Of a stretch of DNA of 64,000 nt, positions 27,574 through 35,922 are shown one piece after another. This stretch comes from Algoriphagus sp. AGSA1. Lineage in GTDB: Bacteria > Bacteroidota > Bacteroidia > Cytophagales > Cyclobacteriaceae. The stretch is from the NCBI RefSeq assembly GCF_021390545.1, contig NZ_JAJUWR010000002.1:1-64000 (forward strand), given 5' to 3'. The position numbers and the translations under genes were made by a program. Each line of letters starts with the position of its first letter. The stretch's first letter is position 1. The notes beneath the pieces are model-generated. The model was given only the letters and a program-made list of their open reading frames with translations. It did not search any database and was not told where the DNA came from.

Positions 27574-28506
27574 TTAGTTCGCTACGGAAACTGGTGTGGC
27601 GAACTGATTATCAGTTATATTGTATTTGGTGATAATACGCTCTTTGTTTTTTTGGTCGTGGAATCTTATGGTTTCCACCGTGTTTTCGATATTCTGTTTG
27701 GATGATGCTCCAAACAATATCGATTCGATATTGGGTAAATTACTTACGTATTCCAATGCCTCATTTGCAGGAATTGCCCCTCCGCCAAGGACCTGCATTG
27801 CGATGACTCTGCATCTTCCTTCCTTTAGGGTTTTTTCGTATAGCTCTTTTCCTCCTGACATTCTAAAGTTCACTTTATTTATGGAAGTGCAGATTATAGG
27901 GTTATAAACCCCTCCATTTTCCAGCACATCCAAAAGCTTTGGCAAATTCATTGTGATAAACCCAGGCTCTGCGTTGTATTTCTGCTTTACATAATTGGCA
28001 AATCCGAGTAAGAATTCATTCATTCCAAGTCCTAACAAAAGATCTGTGATTACATTTTGAAGAAATATAACCGGTGTATTTATCCCTTTGAACATTTTCA
28101 TTTCCGCATCAACCATTAATTCCATAATTGAAATGAAATCCTTGGATACATACGCCATACCACCTTTGAACAATGAGCTGACAAAGTTACCAGGCACATA
28201 TTGCTTCAGCGTTCCGGCTATGCCCAATTCGGTTACGGCATTGGCGTATTTGTGGGCATAGGGCATACAAGGATAGATTTTAAAGTTCTTGTATTTTTCA
28301 GGATCTCGCCGTATTAGTTCACAGATATTGGCAATCCTGTCGTGGGTTGTACACATGAAGGTGTTTATACCCGATGCTATTGCTATATCCAGTGTTTTGA
28401 TGATTGTAGAATCATCTTTAAATTTAATGGACTGCGCACGTGATTTTTCGTCTGAAATATGATTAACAGCAAAAAACTGGTTGTCTCCAAAAATTATTCG
28501 TTCCAT
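27574..28506 (-). CDS. Aldo/keto-reductase-like TIM-barrel protein of unknown function
   Basis: A 310-aa protein. The N terminus (RIIFGDNQFF), the alternating strand pattern and the C-terminal SILFGASSKQNIENTVE segment (as in the last strand/helix of aldo/keto reductases) suggest a TIM barrel. The classical aldo/keto reductase tetrad is not clear to me, so an oxidoreductase role is only a guess. It starts 1 base after the Gfo/Idh/MocA gene. The pair is probably co-transcribed and may modify a sugar nucleotide for the adjacent polysaccharide locus. Confidence 0.55.
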   Translation of the reverse strand: MERIIFGDNQFFAVNHISDEKSRAQSIKFKDDSTIIKTLDIAIASGINTFMCTTHDRIANICELIRRDPEKYKNFKIYPCMPYAHKYANAVTELGIAGTLKQYVPGNFVSSLFKGGMAYVSKDFISIMELMVDAEMKMFKGINTPVIFLQNVITDLLLGLGMNEFLLGFANYVKQKYNAEPGFITMNLPKLLDVLENGGVYNPIICTSINKVNFRMSGGKELYEKTLKEGRCRVIAMQVLGGGAIPANEALEYVSNLPNIESILFGASSKQNIENTVETIRFHDQKNKERIITKYNITDNQFATPVSVAN

Positions 28507-28507
28507 A

Positions 28508-29524
28508 TTAAATGTAGCTTGATTGTTTTTTGATTAATGAAATAGATTTATCAGTTTTCCATGCACTATCGAATGTATTGATGTCATGGCTGTTTTCACC
28601 TTCCACGGATTTTATGAAATAATCTATTTGGGCTGAATATTCCTCTCCTCTGAGATAAAAGGAGACTTCATCTGTGAGGTCGGTCACATACTTGACATTC
28701 CATCCTTTTGAATATCCTTTGGGGAATTTGTTGCCTTTGAAATATACTTTCAATTCGTTTGCGTCTGATTCAATTTTGCCTTCCGTACCGATAATCGTGA
28801 TGGAAGTTGACATTTTACGATAGGTTTCATCACTCCAGTTTACCGAAATGACCCCGGATGCTCCAGATTCAATACCAACTAAAGCATAAACAGAGTCATC
28901 TACATTTTTTGAATAGATAGATTTAAGGATTGATCCCTTGCACGATTCAATTGGAGAGATGATGTCATTTATCAGGTCGATTACATGAGAGGCGTAATCC
29001 ATAAGACATCCTCCTCCTTCAGATGGGTCGGATCTCCATGTTTCACTCTTTTTCTTCACTACCACAGGCCCGTAAGCTTCACCTTGAAAATGGGTGATTT
29101 CTCCAATCGCTCCCGCTTTTACAAGTCTTTTGACCTCCCGGAAAGTCCCCACAAATTTGTTATGGTAACCTACCTGATTTATGACACCTGCTGCCATGGC
29201 AAGCTGGGCCAGTTCAATACTTTCTTCAGGGTTCAGACAAAAGGGTTTTTCAGTGAAGACATTGATCCCCCTCATTAAAAGTTCCTTGACCATCGGATAA
29301 TGGTACTTGGTAGGTACCGAAACGAATACGCCATCAGGTTGAGTTTCCTCTACCATCTTTATGTAGTCAGAGAAACATTTATAGCCACTGTATCTTTCAA
29401 GAACCTGAACCACCATTTTTGAGGTATCACAGACTCCAACGATTTTCACATTAGGATGAGCTCCTAAAATTGAAAGATGGGATAATCCCATTTTTCCTGC
29501 CCCGATCAAAGCGATTTTTACCAT
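28508..29524 (-). CDS. Gfo/Idh/MocA-family sugar oxidoreductase
   Basis: A 338-aa NAD(P)-dependent enzyme. The Rossmann loop is IALIGAGKMGLSHLS (4-18), the EKP motif that closes the cofactor site is FTEKPFCL (about 92-99), and YHNKFVG follows in the Gfo C-terminal domain. In surface-glycan loci these enzymes typically oxidise C3 of a UDP-sugar or act on inositol-like substrates; the substrate here is open. It is divergent from the sugar-transferase gene. Confidence 0.85.
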   Translation of the reverse strand: MVKIALIGAGKMGLSHLSILGAHPNVKIVGVCDTSKMVVQVLERYSGYKCFSDYIKMVEETQPDGVFVSVPTKYHYPMVKELLMRGINVFTEKPFCLNPEESIELAQLAMAAGVINQVGYHNKFVGTFREVKRLVKAGAIGEITHFQGEAYGPVVVKKKSETWRSDPSEGGGCLMDYASHVIDLINDIISPIESCKGSILKSIYSKNVDDSVYALVGIESGASGVISVNWSDETYRKMSTSITIIGTEGKIESDANELKVYFKGNKFPKGYSKGWNVKYVTDLTDEVSFYLRGEEYSAQIDYFIKSVEGENSHDINTFDSAWKTDKSISLIKKQSSYI

Positions 29525-29941
29525 TTTTTCACGTATTAGTGTTTTAAAGCCTACCGTTTATTGCGGGCCTAACCCCGCTTATTTTCGATCAAATTACTTT
29601 AATTAATATTTAAAAAGCAAGAAAATGTATGTAAAAATTATTTTTTCATCTTTTTTATTGGAAAACGGCAATCAGTTTACCCCTACTTTTAAAGTGATTT
29701 TTAAGCCCCATTGGATGTCATTCTGATATATGGGATTCTCGTGCCGATTGTAACGGTCACGTTTTCAATAATTTGTGGTTGATGAAAATTTAGTTTTTTA
29801 CAAAAAATGTATTTCAAATAAAAAAAAATGTGTTTCATTTGGTGTTTCACTTATTTATTCCCTAGCTTTATACCGAAAAATGACTATAAAATTTTAACAA
29901 GTCGCTGAAGGTGATTTTTCATAAAAAAAACCGCTCTTGCC
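29525..29941. other. Divergent intergenic region between Gfo oxidoreductase and sugar transferase
   Basis: This 417-base AT-rich region must carry promoters in both directions. I see no clean TAnnTTTG box; TAGCTTTA near 29864 is a near match for the + direction. A small GC-rich inverted repeat (GCGGG...CCCGC) lies at about 29562-29577. No open frame of note. Confidence 0.4.
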
Positions 29942-30628
29942 ATGGCTACAATTTCAAAACTCAATAGGATTCAAAACTTTTCGATAAGTCCTGATTTTTT
30001 TGTTAACAGCTATTCAATCAATCTATTGGATAGTTCACAGACAATCGCCAAAAGGATTCTTGAAATTTTGCTTGTAAGTGTTTTCCTTATCCTAATTGCA
30101 AGCTGGTTGTTTCCAATAATCGCATTGATAATAAGGTTGGAATCGAATGGCCCCGTGTTTTACAAACAACTAAGACATGGTCAAAATAATGTGCCCTTCT
30201 ATTGTCTGAAGTTCAGAAGTATGAAATTTGAACCTGAAAGTGATTTTAAACAAGCTACTAAAGGCGATGCCAGGGTTACAAAAGTCGGGGCTTTTCTTAG
30301 AAAAAGCAGTTTAGATGAATTACCTCAGCTATTGAATGTGTTGGTAGGAGAAATGGCGATAGTCGGGCCTAGGCCTCATGCAATTCCCATGAATAAAGAA
30401 TTTGCTGAAAAAATAGAGAATTTTATGTTCAGGCATATGGTTAAGCCGGGAATTACAGGTCTTGCACAAGCAAAGGGCTATCGAGGCGAAATTCGGGATA
30501 CATTCGATATGAATGCCCGTTTGAGATATGACCTGTTCTATATTAAGAACTGGAGTTTTTTACTTGATTTAAAAATAATATTCTTGACTTTTCACAGTTT
30601 GTTTTTTATGAACAAGAATGCGTATTAA
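29942..30628 (+). CDS. Initiating sugar-1-phosphate transferase (bacterial sugar transferase family)
   Basis: A 228-aa membrane phosphoglycosyltransferase. A hydrophobic helix at about 42-65 anchors it. Catalytic-domain motifs are present: KFRSMK, SLDELPQLLNVL, VGPRPH and PGITGLAQAKGYRG. It lacks the four extra N-terminal helices of WcaJ/WbaP and so is a short PglC-like form. It loads the first sugar phosphate onto undecaprenyl phosphate, starting the repeat unit. It is on the opposite strand from the polysaccharide operon and convergent with the histidine kinase (24-base gap). Confidence 0.88.
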   Translation: MATISKLNRIQNFSISPDFFVNSYSINLLDSSQTIAKRILEILLVSVFLILIASWLFPIIALIIRLESNGPVFYKQLRHGQNNVPFYCLKFRSMKFEPESDFKQATKGDARVTKVGAFLRKSSLDELPQLLNVLVGEMAIVGPRPHAIPMNKEFAEKIENFMFRHMVKPGITGLAQAKGYRGEIRDTFDMNARLRYDLFYIKNWSFLLDLKIIFLTFHSLFFMNKNAY

Positions 30629-30652
30629 TTCAAGGTAAAAGGTTCACATAAG

Positions 30653-31996
30653 CTATCCGTTAAAAATCAACTTAAAAGTTGTCCCTTCACCAAGCACAGA
30701 CCTTACCTGAATATTGCCTTTATGCCGACGCATGATCTGTTTCGATAGGCTCAAGCCGATTCCGGATCCTTTTGACTTAGTGGTGAAGAATGGGATGAAA
30801 ATCTTCGAAAGGGCCTCCTCCTCAATTCCTTTCCCTGTATCAGCCACTTCCAGGATTATTTTGCCAGCCTCGTCTATAAATGCCCTTAGGATAATCCGTT
30901 TTACCTCAGAATCTTCCACCGCCTGAATGGCATTTTGGGTAAGGTTGATCAGAACCTGCTCGATCTGGGTTTGGTCTCCGAACAGGATTAGTTCTTTAGG
31001 ATTGATTTCTTTGATCAGTTCGATTTGAAAATTCTCAAGTTGATGTTGCAACAAGACTTCCAATTGGTGAAAAAGGTTTGCGATAGCAATACTGCTGAAT
31101 TTTGGCGCGGGTATATGCGCTAGACTTCTAAAATCAGACACAAAGCTGATCAATCCTTGACTTCTCTTTTCTATAGTGCTGATACCCATGAGGTAATCCT
31201 CCATGTCATTCGGGGTGATTTGTTCCACATTTTCTAGTTTGCTTTCGATCTCACTTTGTATAGTTCCTGCCAAAGATGAGATGGGAGCGATGGAATTCAT
31301 GATTTCGTGCGTAAGGATTTTGACCAGGTTTTGCCAAGCTTCCATTTCTTTTTCCTCCAGTTCGGACTGGATATTCTGAAGGGAAACCAATTTGAATTTT
31401 TCTCCACGCATCAACAATTCGATCACATAAACTGAAATCTGCATGATGCCGTCTGGGTGGGCAATCTTGATCAACTCACTTCCACCTGTTCTTAAGTTAT
31501 TGATCGCCAGATGAAGTTCTTTATTTATATGTTCAACTTCAGCGATATTTTGGAGTTGGTCCACATCGAGAATCCGCTTTGCGGCGGTATTTACGATTTG
31601 TATGCCTCCATTTTCACCGAAAGTGATCAGCCCTATGCTAAGATGCTTGAATACCGATCTAAAATACTGATAATTAGCCTCTTTCTCTGCCTGGTCTTCT
31701 TTTAATTTGGCTAGAATGGCATTGAATTCTATATGGAGATCATCCGTTTCTGTGCCGTCAAATTTAACGGGATAGAGCTGAGAGTATTTGTCCTGTTTGA
31801 TGTTGTCCAGAAACACCCGCACTTTCTTAAATGAACCTTCGGAATACTTCAACAAATAGATGATTTGGAATACCACCAAAACAAGTAAAAGGGAAATCAT
31901 AAAGACACCCCAGCTATCGATGATAGCATAAGCAAGAAGAAAGAGAGAAGCCGCCAAAAAAGCAATTCTCCCTAATAAGCCGACTTTATAATCCAT
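30653..31996 (-). CDS. NtrY-like sensor histidine kinase
   Basis: A 447-aa kinase. Two N-terminal hydrophobic segments (about 8-50) lack a large periplasmic sensor domain. A PAS-like region follows (about 105-205), then the H-box [12 protein letters not shown] with His about 230, and the ATPase lid motifs [18 protein letters not shown] and [12 protein letters not shown]. It probably phosphorylates the response regulator encoded just upstream; the frames overlap by 11 bases. The signal is unknown and may be internal. Confidence 0.88.
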   Translation of the reverse strand: MDYKVGLLGRIAFLAASLFLLAYAIIDSWGVFMISLLLVLVVFQIIYLLKYSEGSFKKVRVFLDNIKQDKYSQLYPVKFDGTETDDLHIEFNAILAKLKEDQAEKEANYQYFRSVFKHLSIGLITFGENGGIQIVNTAAKRILDVDQLQNIAEVEHINKELHLAINNLRTGGSELIKIAHPDGIMQISVYVIELLMRGEKFKLVSLQNIQSELEEKEMEAWQNLVKILTHEIMNSIAPISSLAGTIQSEIESKLENVEQITPNDMEDYLMGISTIEKRSQGLISFVSDFRSLAHIPAPKFSSIAIANLFHQLEVLLQHQLENFQIELIKEINPKELILFGDQTQIEQVLINLTQNAIQAVEDSEVKRIILRAFIDEAGKIILEVADTGKGIEEEALSKIFIPFFTTKSKGSGIGLSLSKQIMRRHKGNIQVRSVLGEGTTFKLIFNG

Positions 31997-33368
31997 ATTT
32001 TTCCAGCCTTCTGTACAAGCTGGCTCTCGTCAAACCTAGCTCTTTGGCTGCTTTTGAGATGTTTCCCCCGTTCTTGTCTATGGCACGTTGTATAGTGGTT
32101 TTTTCCATATCATCGAGGTTCAGCGTGACGGAGGTTGGCGCTTTGTCAGATGCCGGTTTTGCCGACAGAAAGAAGAAATCCCTGGAATCCAACACATCGC
32201 CTTCAGCCATGATGATGGCCCGCTCGATGGCATGCTGGAGTTCCCGGATATTCCCAGGCCAGGCATAATGCTGAAGTAAATCCATTCCAGAGGAGGTAAA
32301 GCCCGTGAAGTTTTTACGGTATTTCTGGCTGTAGCTTTTTAGGAAATGGTTTGCCAAGACTGGAATGTCGTCCTGTCTTTCACGCAATGGTGGAAGAAAT
32401 ATCTCCACAGTGTTGATCCTATATAACAAATCCTGACGGAATGTATTGTCCGCAATGCTTTCATGTAAAGGCATGTTAGTGGCACAGATCAACCTGATGT
32501 CCACCGGAATGGCTTTATTGGTGCCTATTCTGGTCACTTCTCTTCTTTGCAATACGGTTAATAGCTTGGACTGTAGCGGCAGTGACAGGTTGCCTATTTC
32601 ATCTAAAAACAGGGAGCCTTTGTCGGCTATTTCGAACCTGCCCGCACGGTCATCTTTTGCGTCTGTAAAGGCTCCTTTTTTATGTCCAAATAATTCTGAC
32701 TCGAACAGGGTTTCTGTGATCGCGCCCATATCTACCCCTACAAAAATCTCATCCTTACGAAGTGATCTGTCATGAATGGCACGGGCTATCAGTTCCTTAC
32801 CTGTCCCATTTTCTCCTAAGATCAACACGTTGGCATCTGTCTGGGCTACTTTGTCTATGATAGAAAAAATGTTTTTCATGGAAGCACTCTGCCCTATGAT
32901 GTCAGTATAGGGTTTTTTCATGTCGGACTGCATCTGCTTTTGTTTCTTTTGCAGCTTATCGACTTCATTGTAACTTTCTTTGAGCCGGATAGCAGCTGAA
33001 AGTGTGGCGATCAGCTTCTCGTTTTGCCATGGTTTCAGGATGAAGTCAGTAGCTCCTTCCTTCAGAGCCTGTACGGCCATTTCCACATCCCCGAAGGCAG
33101 TGATTAGGATCACAACAGCCTTTGGGTCTATTTCTTTGATTTGTTTCAACCAGTGAAACCCTTCTTTGCCGGAGGTGGTATCCTCGCGGAAATTCATATC
33201 TAGAAGAATTACATCATAATTATTGTTATTGATCAAAAAAGGAATCCTTCGAGGATCCTTTTCTATCATGACTTCTTTTGCATGCTTTTTCAACAGCATC
33301 TTGGCGGCAAAGAGTAAATCTTCATTATCGTCTATAATAAGGATCTTGCCTAAATCTTGATTTTCCAT
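31986..33368 (-). CDS. NtrC-family sigma-54-dependent response regulator
   Basis: A 460-aa protein. The receiver domain (1-125) has the phosphoacceptor Asp57 in VILLDMNF. The AAA+ domain has Walker A GENGTGKE (about 185) and a sigma-54 contact loop reading GAFTDA instead of GAFTGA, a variant I recall as usual in Bacteroidota. The C-terminal Fis-type helix-turn-helix is GNISKAAKELGLTRASLYRR. It activates RpoN promoters once phosphorylated by the kinase. It is next to the polysaccharide locus, but no target sites are identified. Confidence 0.92.
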   Translation of the reverse strand: MENQDLGKILIIDDNEDLLFAAKMLLKKHAKEVMIEKDPRRIPFLINNNNYDVILLDMNFREDTTSGKEGFHWLKQIKEIDPKAVVILITAFGDVEMAVQALKEGATDFILKPWQNEKLIATLSAAIRLKESYNEVDKLQKKQKQMQSDMKKPYTDIIGQSASMKNIFSIIDKVAQTDANVLILGENGTGKELIARAIHDRSLRKDEIFVGVDMGAITETLFESELFGHKKGAFTDAKDDRAGRFEIADKGSLFLDEIGNLSLPLQSKLLTVLQRREVTRIGTNKAIPVDIRLICATNMPLHESIADNTFRQDLLYRINTVEIFLPPLRERQDDIPVLANHFLKSYSQKYRKNFTGFTSSGMDLLQHYAWPGNIRELQHAIERAIIMAEGDVLDSRDFFFLSAKPASDKAPTSVTLNLDDMEKTTIQRAIDKNGGNISKAAKELGLTRASLYRRLEKYGL

Positions 33369-33492
33369 GGTAAATTGTTTGGTCTTTCTAGGTGCAAAAT
33401 GATGCCAACCCTAATATTAGCCTATTTAGGAGGATTTTGCACTAGTAGTGTCCAAAAATGTACGGTTTTATAACGGAATCGGACAGAAAACC

Positions 33493-33527
33493 TTGATTTT
33501 CATCCCTAAGAGATTTTTGTACCTTTG
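33493..33527 (+). promoter_or_regulatory. Putative promoter of the FKBP gene
   Basis: TACCTTTG at 33520-33527 fits the -7 box TAnnTTTG. The nearest TTG (33493-33495) is 24 bases upstream, slightly wide. Initiation just downstream gives a short leader before the ATG at 33550 and argues against a longer frame starting at 33448. Confidence 0.4.
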
Positions 33528-33549
33528 TTGTTTACTAAAACAAAAGACT

Positions 33550-33975
33550 ATGCAAGCTAAAAAAGGAGATGCAGTTCAAGTGCATTATACCGGTAAATTA
33601 GAAGATGGAAGCGTATTTGATACCTCAGCAAATCGTGAGCCGCTAGGATTTACCTTAGGCGATGGAAATATGATCAAAGGTTTTGACACTGCGGTGGATG
33701 GAATGGAGCTTGGTGAAAAGGTGACTGTTACGATCCCTGCCGCAGAGGCCTACGGTGAACGCAGAGACGATATGATAATCGAGGTGCCTATCGAGCAGGT
33801 TCCTGCTGATATCAAGCCGGAGATAGGGATGCAATTGACCCTACAAGGAGGCAATGGACAGCCTATGCCTGTGGTCGTAACTGATTTGGACGAGAAGAAG
33901 ATTACCTTGGATGCCAATCATCAGTTGGCCGGTAAAGACTTGATTTTTGATATAGAATTGGTTAAGGTCAACTAA
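33550..33975 (+). CDS. FKBP-type peptidyl-prolyl isomerase (SlyD-like)
   Basis: A 141-aa protein starting MQAKKGDAVQVHYTG. The frame is open 34 codons further upstream, but the promoter motif lies inside that extension and the family begins here. VHYTGKLEDGSVFD, the inserted IF chaperone domain (about 68-120) and GKDLIFDIELVKV match SlyD-like FKBPs. It lacks the histidine-rich metal-binding tail of E. coli SlyD. It probably acts as a cytoplasmic folding helper. A good terminator follows. Confidence 0.9.
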   Translation: MQAKKGDAVQVHYTGKLEDGSVFDTSANREPLGFTLGDGNMIKGFDTAVDGMELGEKVTVTIPAAEAYGERRDDMIIEVPIEQVPADIKPEIGMQLTLQGGNGQPMPVVVTDLDEKKITLDANHQLAGKDLIFDIELVKVN

Positions 33976-33999
33976 TCAAAAGCGTACCTTAGTTTAAAG

Positions 34000-34029
34000 G
34001 GCTGTTTCAGAAATGAAATGGCCTTTTTT
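34000..34029 (+). terminator. Rho-independent terminator after the FKBP gene
   Basis: GGCTGTTTCA and TGAAATGGCC form a 10-pair stem (two G-U pairs) around a GAAA loop, followed by six T. It lies 25 bases after the stop codon. Confidence 0.8.
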
Positions 34030-34063
34030 CCAACCGAATTGCTCACAATGGACAAAGGATTTC

Positions 34064-34243
34064 TCAAAGAAGTCGCAGGTAAGAGATGATTTTGTGATAG
34101 GCTGTTTTTTCAAGAGAGTAAGTCATGATGAAGTCACACTGAGGGTTCCTTGGTAGTGGCAGGAAGTCCAGGGCTTGTTTTTCAAGGATACATTTGCACA
34201 CCACAGGGGCGCCCATCTCTCTCTTGAAGTTGGACTGGCTCAT
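34064..34243 (-). CDS. Possible small protein of 59 residues
   Basis: An ATG-initiated frame starts 18 bases after the stop of the propeller gene on the same strand. It codes for a 59-aa peptide with a CKC pair and no membrane segment. I recognise no family, and it could be chance or a gene remnant. Confidence 0.25.
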   Translation of the reverse strand: MSQSNFKREMGAPVVCKCILEKQALDFLPLPRNPQCDFIMTYSLEKTAYHKIISYLRLL

Positions 34244-34261
34244 ATATTTTAAGGTCTCCCT

Positions 34262-35092
34262 TCACTCCAAAGATCTTAACGCTTGTGGGATAGGGTAGAG
34301 AGCCACTCGTCCGTCAGACACTAGTGCGATTCTTTCCTGACCTATTTGTAGGTAATCAGGCATTTCCGTGCCTAATTCAAAAATCACAAGGATATCGTAG
34401 GAGGTGAGTGAAATTGCCTTTAGTACGGTTCCGTCCAGCCATAGGAGGTGTTCTTTGTAGTAACACAATTTTCTGATCCCTTTTACCTCAATTTTGCGCA
34501 TTAGATTTCCCTGGTTGTCAAAGATGAAAACGCCTGAAGCAGGGACATTCATAAATAGACGGTTTTTAAATTCCCTTATCTCCGTAACATCTAGTGCTTC
34601 GGAGCCTGAAATTAAATTCAAAGGCTGTGACTGGATGAGGGCACCCCTTAAGTAATCCAGTGATTTCAGTGTCATATCAGATTCATCCCAGACCCAAACC
34701 ACATGGTTGTTCCCAAGTGTTGCAGCCTTGGCCAAGTTGACTTCAGAAAAGGAAAATCCATTTTCTGCCAATGGGTTTAGAAATCTATCGAGAACCCTAT
34801 ATTCTTGCAGGTCTGATGAAAAACTGAAAACACTCACTGTGCGTGCGGCCTCTAGCTGATCCAGTCTTCCCTGCCTGGCCGGAGAAAAGAGGTTCTGCTG
34901 CTTTCCTTCCTTATTAAACAGGTAAATATCCCCTGATGTGTTGCTGACAAATAATTGATCCTTGGTGTCAAAAGAAATCAAATCCAGCTCATTAATCCTG
35001 ATTTCAGCAATAGGGGAGCCAAGTATCCCCTGATTTTGGGCGTTTCCGGAGTAGGAGTAAATAAACACTAAAAATATTCCCAGAGATCTCAT
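34262..35092 (-). CDS. Secreted beta-propeller-like protein of unknown function
   Basis: A 276-aa protein with a signal peptide (about 1-18, ending GNAQ). Repeated units with two hydrophobic strands and a turn (DQLFVSNTSGDIYLFNKEG; GVFIFDNQGNLMRKIEV) resemble NHL or similar propeller blades. No catalytic residues are apparent. It overlaps the end of lpxH by 4 bases, so it is probably co-translated, but no functional link is known to me. Confidence 0.6.
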   Translation of the reverse strand: MRSLGIFLVFIYSYSGNAQNQGILGSPIAEIRINELDLISFDTKDQLFVSNTSGDIYLFNKEGKQQNLFSPARQGRLDQLEAARTVSVFSFSSDLQEYRVLDRFLNPLAENGFSFSEVNLAKAATLGNNHVVWVWDESDMTLKSLDYLRGALIQSQPLNLISGSEALDVTEIREFKNRLFMNVPASGVFIFDNQGNLMRKIEVKGIRKLCYYKEHLLWLDGTVLKAISLTSYDILVIFELGTEMPDYLQIGQERIALVSDGRVALYPIPQALRSLE

Positions 35093-35862
35093 TCGAAGGT
35101 AAGAAGTTTTGCTTCCCTAGCGTCAAATGATAGGTAGGTGAATTGGGACACCCATTCTCCCAGGTTAAAATAGGTAGAGCCAGAACCTACTTTGAGCTCA
35201 AGCGGAAGATGCCTGTGTCCAAAAATATAGAAATCGTGGTGTTTCTTTTCTTCAATTTCCTTGCAATAGGCCCAAAGCCATTCACCCTCACCCAGGAAAT
35301 GATTTTCTTCTTTCTCCATATTGGTGATACGGCTATGGGCAGACCAACTCTTGGCGAGCTTGATACCCAGGTCAGGGTGAAACCAGCGGAATAGCCATTG
35401 GGCAAGAGGGTTTGTAAACACCTTTTTCAGGAATTTATAAGAATAGTCTCCCGGCCCCAAACCATCCCCATGACCTACAAGGATAGATTTTCCCTCAACT
35501 TTTAATTCGATGGGATGAGTGTAAACAGGGATTCCCAGTTCATGGGTGAAATAATCCCCCATCCATAAATCGTGATTGCCGGTGAAAAACACGACAGGGA
35601 GTCCACGATCTCTCAGTTGGTGGATTTTAGAAATAAAAGGGATGAAGCCTTTTGGTATAACCTGCCCATACTCAAACCAAAAGTCAAAAATATCACCGAC
35701 CAGAAAAATTGCAGCTGCATCTTCAGCGATGAAATCGAGCCAGCGTACGATCTTTTTTTCCCGGGTTTTACTGTCAGATTCATTTGGAGCTCCCAAGTGA
35801 AAGTCGGACGCGAAGTAAAGCTTTTTTCCATGCAGTGGAAAATCCAAGGGGGTAGATTGCAT
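35089..35862 (-). CDS. lpxH: UDP-2,3-diacylglucosamine diphosphatase (LpxH-like metallophosphoesterase)
   Basis: A 257-aa protein from the ATG at 35862 (MQSTPLDFPLHGKKLYF); a longer frame to 35919 runs through the ftsH terminator and is unlikely. Calcineurin-like motifs are complete: DFHLG, GDIFDFW, GNHD, GHGDG and FGHRH. The spacing fits the LpxH branch, which removes UMP from UDP-2,3-diacylglucosamine at the inner membrane in lipid A synthesis. Another metallophosphoesterase role is possible. Confidence 0.8.
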   Translation of the reverse strand: MQSTPLDFPLHGKKLYFASDFHLGAPNESDSKTREKKIVRWLDFIAEDAAAIFLVGDIFDFWFEYGQVIPKGFIPFISKIHQLRDRGLPVVFFTGNHDLWMGDYFTHELGIPVYTHPIELKVEGKSILVGHGDGLGPGDYSYKFLKKVFTNPLAQWLFRWFHPDLGIKLAKSWSAHSRITNMEKEENHFLGEGEWLWAYCKEIEEKKHHDFYIFGHRHLPLELKVGSGSTYFNLGEWVSQFTYLSFDAREAKLLTFE

Positions 35863-35891
35863 GATTAAAGATAGACGTGTAGAGACAATAT

Positions 35892-35917
35892 AAAAAAAGC
35901 CCCGAGTAAATCGGGGC
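35892..35917 (-). terminator. Rho-independent terminator after ftsH
   Basis: On the minus strand GCCCCGA and TCGGGGC pair over 7 bases around a 5-base loop, followed by seven T (read on + as A at 35892-35898). It is 5 bases past the ftsH stop and separates ftsH from lpxH. Confidence 0.9.
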
Positions 35918-35922
35918 AACTA

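Noticed and set aside
29942..30628. Truncated WcaJ-type sugar transferase
   Set aside because: The missing N-terminal helices are also absent in the short PglC-like class; catalytic motifs are complete, so no damage is implied.
33448..33549. Longer N terminus for the FKBP protein
   Set aside because: A TAnnTTTG promoter box lies inside this extension and the FKBP domain begins at the ATG at 33550.
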